Assembly: GCA_937911935.1 (NCBI GenBank)
Contig: CALDQH010000024.1
Span: 1-36,969 of the forward strand
Direction: 5' to 3'
Length of the DNA stretch: 36,969 bases
Source: an uncultured Bacteroidales bacterium
Lineage (GTDB): Bacteria > Bacteroidota > Bacteroidia > Bacteroidales > Paludibacteraceae
Shown here: positions 1-7,875 of the stretch, piece by piece
Layout of the letters: each line of letters starts with the position of its first letter
Numbering within the stretch: position 1 is the stretch's first letter
The notes under the pieces: generated by a model
The model's input: only the letters and a program-made list of their open reading frames with translations
Told to the model about the DNA's origin: nothing
The model's database searches: none
Made by a program: the position numbers and the translations under genes

Positions 1-157
1 CTGCTTCTGTAACTTCACGTACAGATGTTACGCCATTTTGGTGTCCAAAGATACGTTGGTTTCCCATTTTTTTTGCCCACCTTCCATTTCCATCCATGAT
101 GATGGCAATGTGCTGGGGATGACGTTGCTTGTCTATTTGATCTTTGTAGTTGCTCAT
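1..157 (-). CDS. uppS: Isoprenyl transferase (undecaprenyl diphosphate synthase), N-terminal part
   Basis: Only the first 52 residues are inside the window; the gene runs off the left edge. The translation carries the signature of cis-prenyltransferases: HIAIIMDGNGRWA at residues 16-28, with the catalytic/Mg-binding Asp22 and the diphosphate-binding G-N-G-R stretch, followed by the GHQNG segment. The family condenses isopentenyl diphosphate units onto farnesyl diphosphate in the cytoplasm to make the C55 carrier lipid for peptidoglycan and surface polysaccharides. The ATG at 157-155 lies 3 nt after the porG stop, so the two are co-transcribed and probably translationally coupled. In related genomes bamA usually follows. 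The identification is secure from the N-terminus alone; completeness cannot be judged. Confidence 0.96.
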   Translation of the reverse strand, partial: MSNYKDQIDKQRHPQHIAIIMDGNGRWAKKMGNQRIFGHQNGVTSVREVTEA

Positions 158-160
158 GTG

Positions 161-868
161 TTATCGACAGAATTTATTGGTGTCAAATAAATTGAACGAA
201 ATATATAGGTTAGCAATTGAGTAAAAGTCGGTATCAAAAAATCCAACATTCTCTACTTGGTAAGGATTGTCCAATATCTGGTTTTTGGCATTGGTTACAT
301 CAAAGTTGTCGATGAACAACTTATGAATGGTCCATTCTAAGCCTAAAGTCCATCTTCTGTTGATGCGCCACTTGCCACCGATGCCAATAGGAATGTTTAC
401 CTTGTAAGCGTTGTTGTTAGAATACAAGTCGCTGTACGTTGTTAGACCAATGCCCAATAGGATGTAGGGGGTTGCTTTGTAACGTGCCTTGTAATACTTG
501 GATTCGCCTATGTCAAAAAAGTTGAACTCAACAACTGCACTGGCATCTACAAAACCTCTTTCAAAAGAAGCGTACTCTTGACCATTGGGGAATTGATAAC
601 CAAAGTCGCGTGTATCCCCTTGTACCATAGCATATCGGGCAGTGGCTTTAATCGCCCATCGGGTATCGATGTTGTAGCGATAGAATATACCAGCAGTCCA
701 GCCAGGTCGGTTAAAAGGTGTAGAATGATTGGCATCCCCAAGATAAAACGCCGTACCACCAGAAAGACCTAATTCGTGATTGTATGCTGCAAAAGCAAAA
801 CTTTCACCAAGTAGGATAAAAAATATAACAAGAAAGAGTTTCTTGTACTTTGCGTGTGAATGATTCAT
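161..868 (-). CDS. porG: PorG/DUF6089 family outer-membrane beta-barrel protein (T9SS)
   Basis: The protein has 235 aa. It starts with a signal peptide (basic KYKK, hydrophobic core, FAFA before AYNHELGL at about residue 28) and continues as alternating beta-strand sequence with many aromatic residues, including the DUF6089-like N-terminal pattern ELGLSGGTAFYLGDAN. In P. gingivalis, PorG is an outer-membrane protein that binds the PorK/PorN ring of the type IX secretion system and is encoded next to uppS. The same porG-uppS order is seen here. A -7 box upstream and the T9SS operon terminator beyond it suggest that it is transcribed separately from gldN. The family call rests on motif style plus synteny; a generic small OMP is the alternative. 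Confidence 0.85.
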   Translation of the reverse strand: MNHSHAKYKKLFLVIFFILLGESFAFAAYNHELGLSGGTAFYLGDANHSTPFNRPGWTAGIFYRYNIDTRWAIKATARYAMVQGDTRDFGYQFPNGQEYASFERGFVDASAVVEFNFFDIGESKYYKARYKATPYILLGIGLTTYSDLYSNNNAYKVNIPIGIGGKWRINRRWTLGLEWTIHKLFIDNFDVTNAKNQILDNPYQVENVGFFDTDFYSIANLYISFNLFDTNKFCR

Positions 869-930
869 AAAATTGGTTTGGTAGATAGCGTAAAATCTTG
901 TATAGTGAGTCCTCCTACTTATAAAACATG

Positions 931-938
931 CAAAGATA
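931..938 (-). promoter_or_regulatory. Putative -7 promoter box for porG-uppS
   Basis: On the minus strand this reads TATCTTTG, an exact match to the Bacteroidota -7 consensus TAnnTTTG, about 63 nt upstream of the porG ATG. No good TTTG-type -33 element is seen at the usual distance, so the call rests on the -7 box and its position between the upstream terminator and porG. Confidence 0.4.
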
Positions 939-1032
939 GTAAATATCTTGGTTTATACCGAATAGATTAACAATTTATAGTATATTGGTTTTTATAAAAA
1001 ATGATGCCTCTATGATGCAATTACATGAAGTA

Positions 1033-1071
1033 GTAAAAAAAGAGAGGCTGACAAATAAGCCAGCCTCTCTT
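1033..1071 (-). terminator. Rho-independent terminator of the T9SS operon
   Basis: An inverted repeat with arms 1040-1050 and 1061-1071 (11 bp, AAGAGAGGCTG and its complement) encloses a 10-nt loop. In the direction of gldN transcription the hairpin is followed by seven T residues (1039-1033). It lies 17 bp beyond the gldN stop. Most of the rest of the 219-bp gap between gldN and porG is AT-rich with no gene visible; the porG -7 box is in it. Confidence 0.9.
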
Positions 1072-1087
1072 GGTATTTGATTGGGGA

Positions 1088-1972
1088 TTAATATTCCCAC
1101 AAATCTTGTTCGTAGTTGATGATTTCCGTTTTGATGCGTTCTTGTTCTTTGTGCATCTCTTCTGCAGTATTGTTGTATTGCAGAATGTTACGGTTCATAA
1201 TACCAGATGCTTTAAAGATATAACTACCAAAACGACGTTTGATGAATAGGTCATCTACAGTTTCGCGAGCACCGTTGTTTCTGTCAGAAATTAGGGCTTC
1301 TTGTTGTGCTAAATAGGGACGCAAATCATCGTATGATGCCCAGAATAAAGGACGTGTTTGAAGTCCTAATTCGTAATCGTCACGATACCAAATTGGGCAA
1401 AGAGCAATCAAGCGAACACTGAACACCGAATTGTGTTTGTCAAAATACCATACTTCTTTTGCATAGTATTTTAAGATTTCACGATTAGGGATGTTACTTT
1501 CGTCTATTTCTGCGCTTAAAGTGTCGCCAGTAATCGAGTCTGTTTTAACAGTTAGCAAGATGTCGCAAGATTTTATAAAGTCATCAAAGTTAATTTGGTG
1601 TTCTTCGGTAAAAATCTCTTTGTTATCTTGATAAGCGTATGCTCTAATCTTGCCTTGTTCGAACAAACGGAAGATGGTGGTAAATAGGCTTTGACGGTTA
1701 TCGCTTGCTTCTTCGGGAAAATACAATGGATAATTCATCTTTTCGCGAAGGTCAATGATACGATATACCACTTTTTGCCATACAATATCATCTGCTCTTG
1801 GATTATTGTACTCAATCGGCTTTCTCTCTGCCAAATCAATACTGGTAGGGAGGTTGGTCATGACTACATCGCCACTCTCGTCAAAAAACGGATTTTCTGT
1901 TTCTTGAGCATTTGCCAACGCAGGCACGATGAATAATAGTCCGAAAGTCAGTATTCGAAAAATCGCTTTCAT
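1088..1972 (-). CDS. gldN: Type IX secretion system ring protein GldN/PorN
   Basis: A 294-aa protein with an N-terminal signal peptide (MKAIFRILTFGLLFIVPALANA, cleavage before QE) and the periplasmic GldN domain. Recognisable family segments include VVYRIIDLREKMNYPLYFP at about residues 69-87 and an internal EVWYFDKHNSVFSVRL stretch. GldN (PorN) forms, with the lipoprotein GldK, the large ring on the periplasmic face of the outer membrane; it also contacts the GldM rod. It is the last gene of the operon, 9 bp after gldM, and is followed by a strong terminator. Length is normal for the family and no defect is visible. Confidence 0.95.
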   Translation of the reverse strand: MKAIFRILTFGLLFIVPALANAQETENPFFDESGDVVMTNLPTSIDLAERKPIEYNNPRADDIVWQKVVYRIIDLREKMNYPLYFPEEASDNRQSLFTTIFRLFEQGKIRAYAYQDNKEIFTEEHQINFDDFIKSCDILLTVKTDSITGDTLSAEIDESNIPNREILKYYAKEVWYFDKHNSVFSVRLIALCPIWYRDDYELGLQTRPLFWASYDDLRPYLAQQEALISDRNNGARETVDDLFIKRRFGSYIFKASGIMNRNILQYNNTAEEMHKEQERIKTEIINYEQDLWEY

Positions 1973-1981
1973 ATTTTTTTA

Positions 1982-3553
1982 TTAGTTTACAGTTACGTCA
2001 ATTGCAGGTAGAACTCGTTCAATTCCGTCTTGACCAATGGCTCTAATACGAGAAATGAAGAATTTTTTACCTTTGCTCATTTTACGCATGATGTCTTTTT
2101 GTTCTGATGTAAACGCCGCTCCTTCAGAAGATTTTACAATAGAGTTACCCATTGAGTCGAAGAAGGTTAAATCGTAACCTACTACGCGGTATTTAACATC
2201 CAAATCAGCATCGTCTAATTCGGCACGAATGCCTTTTGCACTCATCAAGTTGCCTTTAGAGATAGGACGACCTTGACCTTTGTATTTAGCTTCCGAACCA
2301 TCGCTGGTATAAGAAATGTAAGCGATAGGAGGAGGCAATTGTTTTACGCGGAAAGGTTTTTTACCAATTGATTGTACTTTGCCGTCTGCCATTTTAGCAG
2401 ATACAGAGATGTTGCAATCTTGACCTACTTTACGAGGTTTGATAGACCATCCTTTTGCAGTACGTTTCATATCTGCATTGCTTACGCTTACTTGAATGTT
2501 TTGTGCAGGAACGCCAGGTACAGAAACGCTGATTGGGTTTTCGATACCAGCATATAGCACATTCATCATGTCTGCAGAAATAATGGCAGTTGGTTCACCT
2601 ACAATGTACGAGCTGCTGAAAGGATAGCTTTGTACGCTACCATTTGCTCTTGGCAATTCGATTTTACCTTCGATGTCGAATGTACCTACTTTAGGACAAG
2701 CAACTTCGTAGTCTGAATTTTCAAGAGTCTCACCGTTCAAGGTGATTTTGGGGCGTTGAGTAGAGTCAACTGCTGCCAAAATGATGCGAGCTTGATAGGT
2801 GCCACCGCGAGTGATGTAAGAAGATACAGGAATAACTTCTGCTGTAATTTTGTTCACACGGAAGTCGCTGGCATCCACTGCATTTTTCAAGTGACCTACT
2901 ACTTCAGATTCGGTATAGCGCAAGTCAGTTTGAATTTTGGTAAGCAAGGTAATACATGCAGAAACAGGCATTGAGCTAAAACGTGCGGTTTCCCATGATT
3001 GTGGATCACCATTAACGATTCTATCTTCGGTGTTGTAAGTTTCTAATACAGAAGCAACTTTTGCTGAGTCTCCTTCTAACAATTTAGCCATGTTTTGAGC
3101 GTATACATTAAGGTTACCCTTAAGAATTACACCTCTTTGTTCTTTTTGTGGCTTGGTAGAGTCAAGTGCAATTTGAGCACCTACGTCGGTATTGTCTTTA
3201 GATTGTAGATTTTGGTAATCGCCGGTTTCGCCGTCAGCTGCTTTTGCCATATCTACTTTTAATTGTTCAATTTCGTCGTATAGGGCTTGAGTTTGTTTTT
3301 TTACCTCGTTAGCTTTATCCAACCATTCACCTACTTTTTGTGGGTTTTGAGCTTTTAAATCGTCAAATTGGTTGTACAAAGCGGTGTTTTTCAACTCTGC
3401 ACTATGTAGGGTTTTGTTAAGGCTTTCTTGTACTAAGGTGAAGCCGTTGAGCACATCGGTAGATACGTTCAATGCAAGCATTGCCGTAAGTACGATGTAC
3501 ATCATACTGATCATCTTCTGCCTCGGTGTTTCCGGGCAATTTGCTGCACTCAT
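1982..3553 (-). CDS. gldM: Type IX secretion/gliding motor protein GldM/PorM
   Basis: The 523-aa protein opens with the GldM N-terminus: a short cytoplasmic stretch (NCPETPRQKMISMMY) running into one transmembrane helix (about residues 14-33, MMYIVLTAMLALNVSTDVLN). A long periplasmic part follows, helical in the first 200 residues and then beta-rich, matching the D1-D4 domains known for the family. GldM dimers plug into the GldL pentamer and transmit proton-driven rotation to the GldK/GldN ring. The gene sits between gldL (34-bp gap) and gldN (9-bp gap). The C-terminal domain ends normally (AIDVTVN). No sign of truncation. Confidence 0.96.
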   Translation of the reverse strand: MSAANCPETPRQKMISMMYIVLTAMLALNVSTDVLNGFTLVQESLNKTLHSAELKNTALYNQFDDLKAQNPQKVGEWLDKANEVKKQTQALYDEIEQLKVDMAKAADGETGDYQNLQSKDNTDVGAQIALDSTKPQKEQRGVILKGNLNVYAQNMAKLLEGDSAKVASVLETYNTEDRIVNGDPQSWETARFSSMPVSACITLLTKIQTDLRYTESEVVGHLKNAVDASDFRVNKITAEVIPVSSYITRGGTYQARIILAAVDSTQRPKITLNGETLENSDYEVACPKVGTFDIEGKIELPRANGSVQSYPFSSSYIVGEPTAIISADMMNVLYAGIENPISVSVPGVPAQNIQVSVSNADMKRTAKGWSIKPRKVGQDCNISVSAKMADGKVQSIGKKPFRVKQLPPPIAYISYTSDGSEAKYKGQGRPISKGNLMSAKGIRAELDDADLDVKYRVVGYDLTFFDSMGNSIVKSSEGAAFTSEQKDIMRKMSKGKKFFISRIRAIGQDGIERVLPAIDVTVN

Positions 3554-3587
3554 ATTGTTGTGTTAGTATTTACAATGAATAATTAAA

Positions 3588-4427
3588 TTATACTCTCGCA
3601 CCAAATGCGTTCAACATGTTTCCATAAACATTGTTCAAGCTGCTAACTTGTTGGGTAAGTTTGGTAGCTTGTTCTTTGAATGCTGCAGTTTCGGCAGAAG
3701 CGGCATCCATAGCAGTTTGAATTTTCTTCAAGTTATCGTTAACGTCGTTTACGATGCCTGCTTGTTCGCTGATAGCTTTAACTTGCATTTCGTAGCTTGC
3801 GTTGATAGACGAAAGGTTTTTGGTAATGCCTTGCATTTCTTGCATGTAACCTTTAGCATCGTCAGCAACGTTTGCCATGCTTTCTGCAACAGTTTTGTAT
3901 GAAGCAAACAATGAGTCAGAAGAAGTTTTCAAGGTAGCTTGAGTAGCAGCAAATGCGCTGATAGCATCAGAAGCAGCATTCATGTTACGTGCGTAGTTGC
4001 TAGAAGCAGATACGGCAGCAGTAACGTCTGCAATTTGAGATGCGGTTTCGCTCAATTTGCGGATACCTTCGTTTAGTTTTTGAGCGTCGCTTTCTGATAG
4101 TTTGCCAGCGTTAGCGATGTCTTCGATAGAGTTGCCAGCTTTGCTTGCAGGAGCAGGAGCTGCAAAACCTGAAATAGGAGCTGCTTCGCCGCCAGCAAAT
4201 TGTGGGAATACTTCTTCCCAGTGGTATTCTTTGTGTGGGTCTTCGAAAGCAGATAAAGCAAACAAGATTGCTTCGGTACCCATACCAATAGTCAATACAA
4301 CACTAGCACCAGGAAGGTGAAGGATCTTAAATAATGCACCGATGATTACGATAGCTGCACCGAAACCGTATGCATAACCGACAATTTTTTTGCCTTTAGG
4401 GCTGCTTAAAAAACTTTCTTTAGCCAT
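3588..4427 (-). CDS. gldL: Type IX secretion/gliding motor protein GldL/PorL
   Basis: A 279-aa protein with two N-terminal transmembrane helices (about residues 14-36 and 41-62) joined by the tight HLPGA turn, then a long helical cytoplasmic region (80-279) rich in Ala, Ser and Lys. Glu52 sits inside helix 2 (GMGTEAILFALSAFED), the place of the membrane-buried glutamate required for proton-motive-force conversion in characterised GldL proteins. With GldM it forms the 5:2 inner-membrane motor that powers T9SS export and, in gliding species, motility. Gaps of about 33 bp on either side fit an operon with gldK and gldM. The Ala-rich tail looks like a long coiled coil or filament-forming domain. 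Confidence 0.96.
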   Translation of the reverse strand: MAKESFLSSPKGKKIVGYAYGFGAAIVIIGALFKILHLPGASVVLTIGMGTEAILFALSAFEDPHKEYHWEEVFPQFAGGEAAPISGFAAPAPASKAGNSIEDIANAGKLSESDAQKLNEGIRKLSETASQIADVTAAVSASSNYARNMNAASDAISAFAATQATLKTSSDSLFASYKTVAESMANVADDAKGYMQEMQGITKNLSSINASYEMQVKAISEQAGIVNDVNDNLKKIQTAMDAASAETAAFKEQATKLTQQVSSLNNVYGNMLNAFGARV

Positions 4428-4460
4428 TTTTCTTGAAATTTGATTATAAGATTAATATTT

Positions 4461-5996
4461 TTAATTTTCGTAATTTGCTCCGATAATGCTACGTACGCAA
4501 CGGAAACCGATGTAAGAACGTGTTTCAGTTTGATATTCGTAGGTGCGTGCACCGCATTGTAGGTAATGACCTATGTCTTTCCAAGAACCGCCACGAATTA
4601 CTTTACGTTTCATGATTTCTGGGTCGTTCGCTTTTGCATTGTAATTGTAACTTGGGTTCAAGTCGTTTACAAAGCTATAGTTCGATTCGTGGTAGGCAGA
4701 TGATGTCCATTCTGCTACGTTACCAGACATGTCATACAAACCGTAATCGTTGGGAGGGAACGAACCTACTTTAGCAGCAATCATGTAACCGTCAACGGTG
4801 TAGTTACCATGCATAGGTTTGAAGTTACCCAAGAAACAACCTTTTGCAGTACGGATGTAAGTTCCACCCCAAGGATACATTGACAATTGACGACCGCCAC
4901 GTGCTGCGTATTCCCATTCAGATTCGGTAGGAAGACGATAGTCTTGTACGATGTGTTGTTTGTTGCGGATTTGTGCTGCGTTGTAATATTGGGTACGCCA
5001 GTGGCAGAATGCACTTGCTTGTTCCCAGCTTACACCTACAACAGGGTAGTCGCCATAACCATCGTGGTAGAAATACATTTTCATGTATGGTTCGTTGTAT
5101 GCGTAGGTAAAGTCGCGAATCCAGCACAAGGTATCAGGATAGATGTTGATGATGCGAGAAGAGATGAAATCTCTACGGCTACGCAATTCAACAAACATGG
5201 TTTTGTTTACAATGTGTCCGTTTTCGTCAACGAAAGAAGTATCTTTCTTAACCATTACGTCTGCACTGTCTTTACCTTGACCAAGTAATGACAAATCGCT
5301 TTCGTAGCGACCTTTGTTAGGATTGTATTTGTTGCGTTTTAGCGCTGCTTGGTTGTAGTCAATCCACAAGTATTTGTAGTTAAGGATTTGACCATTCAAT
5401 TCTAAACCGCTTTCCGAGATAGTTTCTTCGGGAGCATAGAACATCGAGTCAATTGCTTTTGCTTGTGCTTCGGTAGTAGGTTTAGACCATGGAATTTCTT
5501 CGCTCCAATTGATTTTTGGGCGTCTTGCAGTATTTTCGTCTTCGCTGGCGTAACCAGGACGATTGCTAGTCTTGTAAAGAATAGCACCCTTAGCAGACTC
5601 TTCGCTGTCGCTTTCGTAAGCTAAGTCTTTTTTGCGTTTGTCAACAAACGAAGAAGTTTCCCAACCTGGATCCTCTTCTTCGGCAGTAATGATTTTTTCG
5701 CGAGCGATTGAGTCACGTACCCAATAAACGAATTGTTTGTACTCGCGGTTGGTAATTTCGGTTTCGTCCATCCAAAATGCATCAATTGATACCACTTTAG
5801 ACTGTGTAGAGGCTGCCCAAGATGCGTCTTGGTCATTTAGCCCCATGGTAAACGAACCTTGCTTGATGAACACCATGCCATAAGGATTGGGTTCGCTCCA
5901 CGATGTTGTTTCTACACCAACCAACTCTCCGCTACCGGAATTGCTACAGCTGGCTAGTACCAGCATTGCCAAAAAAGGTAAAAGTAATTTTCTCAT
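4461..5996 (-). CDS. gldK: Type IX secretion ring lipoprotein GldK/PorK
   Basis: A 511-aa lipoprotein: signal sequence with lipobox LASC, lipidated Cys17. The body is a formylglycine-generating-enzyme/sulfatase-modifying-factor fold: an N-terminal MVFIKQGSFTMGLNDQD segment, then YPVVGVSWEQASAFCHWR, YRLPTESEWEYAARGG, DMSGNVAEWTSS and the closing RGGSW...GFRCVRS. A long insert (about residues 110-300) between the first and second blocks is characteristic of GldK. In T9SS the protein is structural, forming the periplasmic ring with GldN; enzymatic activity is not expected. It lies 19 bp after porP and 33 bp before gldL. Confident identification. Confidence 0.96.
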   Translation of the reverse strand: MRKLLLPFLAMLVLASCSNSGSGELVGVETTSWSEPNPYGMVFIKQGSFTMGLNDQDASWAASTQSKVVSIDAFWMDETEITNREYKQFVYWVRDSIAREKIITAEEEDPGWETSSFVDKRKKDLAYESDSEESAKGAILYKTSNRPGYASEDENTARRPKINWSEEIPWSKPTTEAQAKAIDSMFYAPEETISESGLELNGQILNYKYLWIDYNQAALKRNKYNPNKGRYESDLSLLGQGKDSADVMVKKDTSFVDENGHIVNKTMFVELRSRRDFISSRIINIYPDTLCWIRDFTYAYNEPYMKMYFYHDGYGDYPVVGVSWEQASAFCHWRTQYYNAAQIRNKQHIVQDYRLPTESEWEYAARGGRQLSMYPWGGTYIRTAKGCFLGNFKPMHGNYTVDGYMIAAKVGSFPPNDYGLYDMSGNVAEWTSSAYHESNYSFVNDLNPSYNYNAKANDPEIMKRKVIRGGSWKDIGHYLQCGARTYEYQTETRSYIGFRCVRSIIGANYEN

Positions 5997-6015
5997 TTTT
6001 GTTTTAAGGTTGTAC

Positions 6016-6963
6016 TTATAAGTATCTTATGCTTTTATATTTATTCTTCTTTGAAATATCAATGTTAAAGCTATATGAGATTGAAACCTCGTGCGATCCT
6101 GCCGATTGAATCAAACTCGATGTTGCTAGGTCAAACGAGTAAGCTATGTTTAGTCCGTTAAGCACTCTAATGCCTGCCATAAACACAACTGCACCGTCAA
6201 TTCGGTACCCCAAACCGCCCCAATATCGTTCGTTGTATTCCAAATTGGCGTTGATTGTTCCGCTCCAAGAAGCAAAGTCGGTGTTAACCGATGCTGCCAT
6301 CTTCAATTTATATAACGGATTTGTAAAGGATATATTGTATCCTCCCATTAAAAATAAATTTCTCGTTTTGTCAAACATGCTGTTGGTGCTATTGGTAGTC
6401 AACTGGTATTTGGGTGCCAAAATGTTGAGCAGAGCCACACCTGCAAACCATGTTTTGTTACGATATTGGACTCCTACGCCAAGGTCCATTTTAAAGTCAT
6501 TGCCACTGGCACCTGCAATAGCAGGGTCGTCGCTTGAGTGGTAATCACTTTCTACTTTATGTAATCGCTCTGTGTCGTAACTAACGGTTGTAAAGTTAAT
6601 TGCAACACCAGCGCTTAAATAACCATCCTGAATAGGGATGCGGTATGCATAATTTAAATTGACATCCTGAAATCGGAAAAGTCCGACCGTGTTGTCATAA
6701 AAATTAATTCCCGCTCCATGCTTGGTTTTTGCGATGCTAAAACCCATGTCTGCGCCTACGTTATATACAATTGGCGCTCCCTCAAAACCAGCATATTGCG
6801 ATCTAAATGTGCCCCCTACATTGATCATGTCGTTGTATCCTACTGATGCCGGATTGTATAGCGTCATATTGTTCATGTATTGGCTAAACAATATGCTTTG
6901 TTGCGCCACTATCGGCATGATACAAGAACAAAATAGCACAAAACTAACAAGAATCTTTTTCAT
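6016..6963 (-). CDS. porP: PorP/SprF family type IX secretion outer-membrane protein
   Basis: A 315-aa protein when started at the ATG at 6963, which gives a clean signal peptide (MKKILVSFVLFCSCIMPIVAQQ). The mature part begins with the PorP/SprF hallmark FSQYMNNMTLYNPASVGYN and continues as an outer-membrane beta-barrel with repeated short strands (FAGVALLNILAPKYQL, GGLGYRIDGAVVFMAGIRV), ending in an aromatic-containing strand. PorP is needed for T9SS secretion and, in P. gingivalis, heads the porP-K-L-M-N operon exactly as here. A frame extension back to a GTG at 7020 would add 19 polar residues before the signal peptide and start right at the promoter box, so it was not used. The promoter candidate lies at 7028-7035. 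Confidence 0.93.
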   Translation of the reverse strand: MKKILVSFVLFCSCIMPIVAQQSILFSQYMNNMTLYNPASVGYNDMINVGGTFRSQYAGFEGAPIVYNVGADMGFSIAKTKHGAGINFYDNTVGLFRFQDVNLNYAYRIPIQDGYLSAGVAINFTTVSYDTERLHKVESDYHSSDDPAIAGASGNDFKMDLGVGVQYRNKTWFAGVALLNILAPKYQLTTNSTNSMFDKTRNLFLMGGYNISFTNPLYKLKMAASVNTDFASWSGTINANLEYNERYWGGLGYRIDGAVVFMAGIRVLNGLNIAYSFDLATSSLIQSAGSHEVSISYSFNIDISKKNKYKSIRYL

Positions 6964-7027
6964 GTTTTCAAGTGTTTCTTTTTGTCTTCTTGTGTTCTTG
7001 TGGGGCTCTTTATTGTACACTACCTTA

Positions 7028-7035
7028 CAAAGGTA
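7028..7035 (-). promoter_or_regulatory. Putative -7 promoter box for the porP-gldKLMN operon
   Basis: The minus strand reads TACCTTTG, matching TAnnTTTG, about 65 nt before the porP ATG at 6963. No strong -33 TTTG is visible about 20 bp further upstream (A/T-rich), so this operon may need an activator; that last point is inference. Confidence 0.4.
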
Positions 7036-7061
7036 GTAAAAAAACTTAATAAAAGAAAATT

Positions 7062-7283
7062 TTAGTATTCGTCTTCGTTAAAGAAGAAATCTTCTTTGCT
7101 AGGATAATCAGGCCAGATATCTTCGATAGTTTCGTACACATCCCCCTCGTCTTCAATCTCTTGTAAGTTCTCAATAACCTCCAGTGGGGCTCCAGAACGA
7201 ACGGCGTAATCAATCAATTCATCTTTTGTTGCAGGCCATGGTGCATCCTCCAATTTTGACGCCAATTCTAATGTCCAATACAT
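7062..7283 (-). CDS. Small acidic DUF2795 family protein
   Basis: A 73-aa, strongly acidic protein (about 22 Asp/Glu against four Lys/Arg). The sequence MYWTLELASKLEDAPWPATKDELIDYAVRSGAP is the conserved DUF2795 pattern: an amphipathic helix, the PWPATKDELIDYA turn-helix, and a GAP-L/V-E-V-I-E-N-L-Q segment. The family is small and widespread in Bacteroidota, and its function is unknown to me. The tail (residues 45-73) is an Asp/Glu-rich extension ending FFFNEDEY. It has a good promoter candidate directly upstream (7339-7369) and sits between the adenosyltransferase and the porP operon, with no clear functional link to either. It is probably cytoplasmic: no signal or membrane segment is visible. 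Confidence 0.85.
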   Translation of the reverse strand: MYWTLELASKLEDAPWPATKDELIDYAVRSGAPLEVIENLQEIEDEGDVYETIEDIWPDYPSKEDFFFNEDEY

Positions 7284-7338
7284 TGTTTGTCAGTTTATTA
7301 TGTGTAAATTCAATCTATATTGAGTGCATAATTGCTCG

Positions 7339-7369
7339 CAAAGATAATGAAAAAAATCGGTATAGCAAG
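7339..7369 (-). promoter_or_regulatory. Putative promoter of the DUF2795 gene
   Basis: On the minus strand a -7 box TATCTTTG (7346-7339) is preceded, after 19 bp, by CTTG (7369-7366), close to the -33 consensus TTTG. The -7 box is about 55 nt upstream of the ATG at 7283. The promoter sits just past the 3' end of the adenosyltransferase gene, so the small gene can be expressed independently. Confidence 0.5.
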
Positions 7370-7373
7370 CGTG

Positions 7374-7871
7374 CTATTCATATTTTCTGCCAAGAATAAA
7401 AAAATAATCAGATAGTCGATTGATGTAAATGGAGGCCTTGGCTTGGTTCTCTAAAAGTGATAGCTTATGTATGTTTCTTTCGGCTCTTCGGCAGATGCAG
7501 CGGCATACGTTGCATAGGGCGTTGATGGATGAACTTCCAGGTACGATAAAACAGTGTATCGGCGGAAGAGACTGATTTATTTGGTCGATTTGTTGTTCTA
7601 TTTGTTCAGTTAGCGTGCAGTTAAAAGGATGGTTTTTGTCCCAGTCCTCGTTGTCGTTGGCATATAGCGCATTAATCTGAATGAGGGTTTCTTGAATCTG
7701 GGTGAGATATTCTCGAGTTGGCTCGTTTGTAGATTGTTTGAGTAGTCCGATAAAACTACTTAGTTCGTCTAATGTTCCGTAGATATCTAAATGTACATCG
7801 CTTTTGGGGACGCGTTTGCCTCCAATGAGTGAAGTCTCGCCTTTGTCGCCGGTTTTAGTATAGATGCTCAT
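7374..7871 (-). CDS. Cob(I)yrinic acid a,c-diamide adenosyltransferase, PduO type
   Basis: A 165-aa protein with the PduO-type ATP:corrinoid adenosyltransferase signatures: N-terminal IYTKTGDKGETSLIGGKRVPKSD (residues 3-25; ATP-binding loop), YGTLDELSSFIGLL (31-44), the CRRAER motif (127-132) and the C-terminal INRLSDYFFILGRKYE. The enzyme transfers the 5'-deoxyadenosyl group from ATP to the cob(I)alamin cobalt, making coenzyme B12 for enzymes such as methylmalonyl-CoA mutase. Length is slightly short but typical for Bacteroidota. It is 4 bp downstream of the methyltransferase gene and is the last gene of the hflX-led run. Symbols vary (pduO, cobO, MMAB-like), so none is assigned. Confidence 0.93.
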   Translation of the reverse strand: MSIYTKTGDKGETSLIGGKRVPKSDVHLDIYGTLDELSSFIGLLKQSTNEPTREYLTQIQETLIQINALYANDNEDWDKNHPFNCTLTEQIEQQIDQINQSLPPIHCFIVPGSSSINALCNVCRCICRRAERNIHKLSLLENQAKASIYINRLSDYFFILGRKYE

Positions 7872-7875
7872 GTTC

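Noticed and set aside
4461..5996. GldK considered as an active formylglycine-generating or sulfatase-maturing enzyme
   Set aside because: The operon context, lipoprotein signal and long internal insert match structural GldK; no sulfatase gene is nearby.
6964..7020. N-terminal extension of porP back to a GTG
   Set aside because: The extension would precede a complete signal peptide and begins at the predicted transcription start; the ATG at 6963 fits the family.
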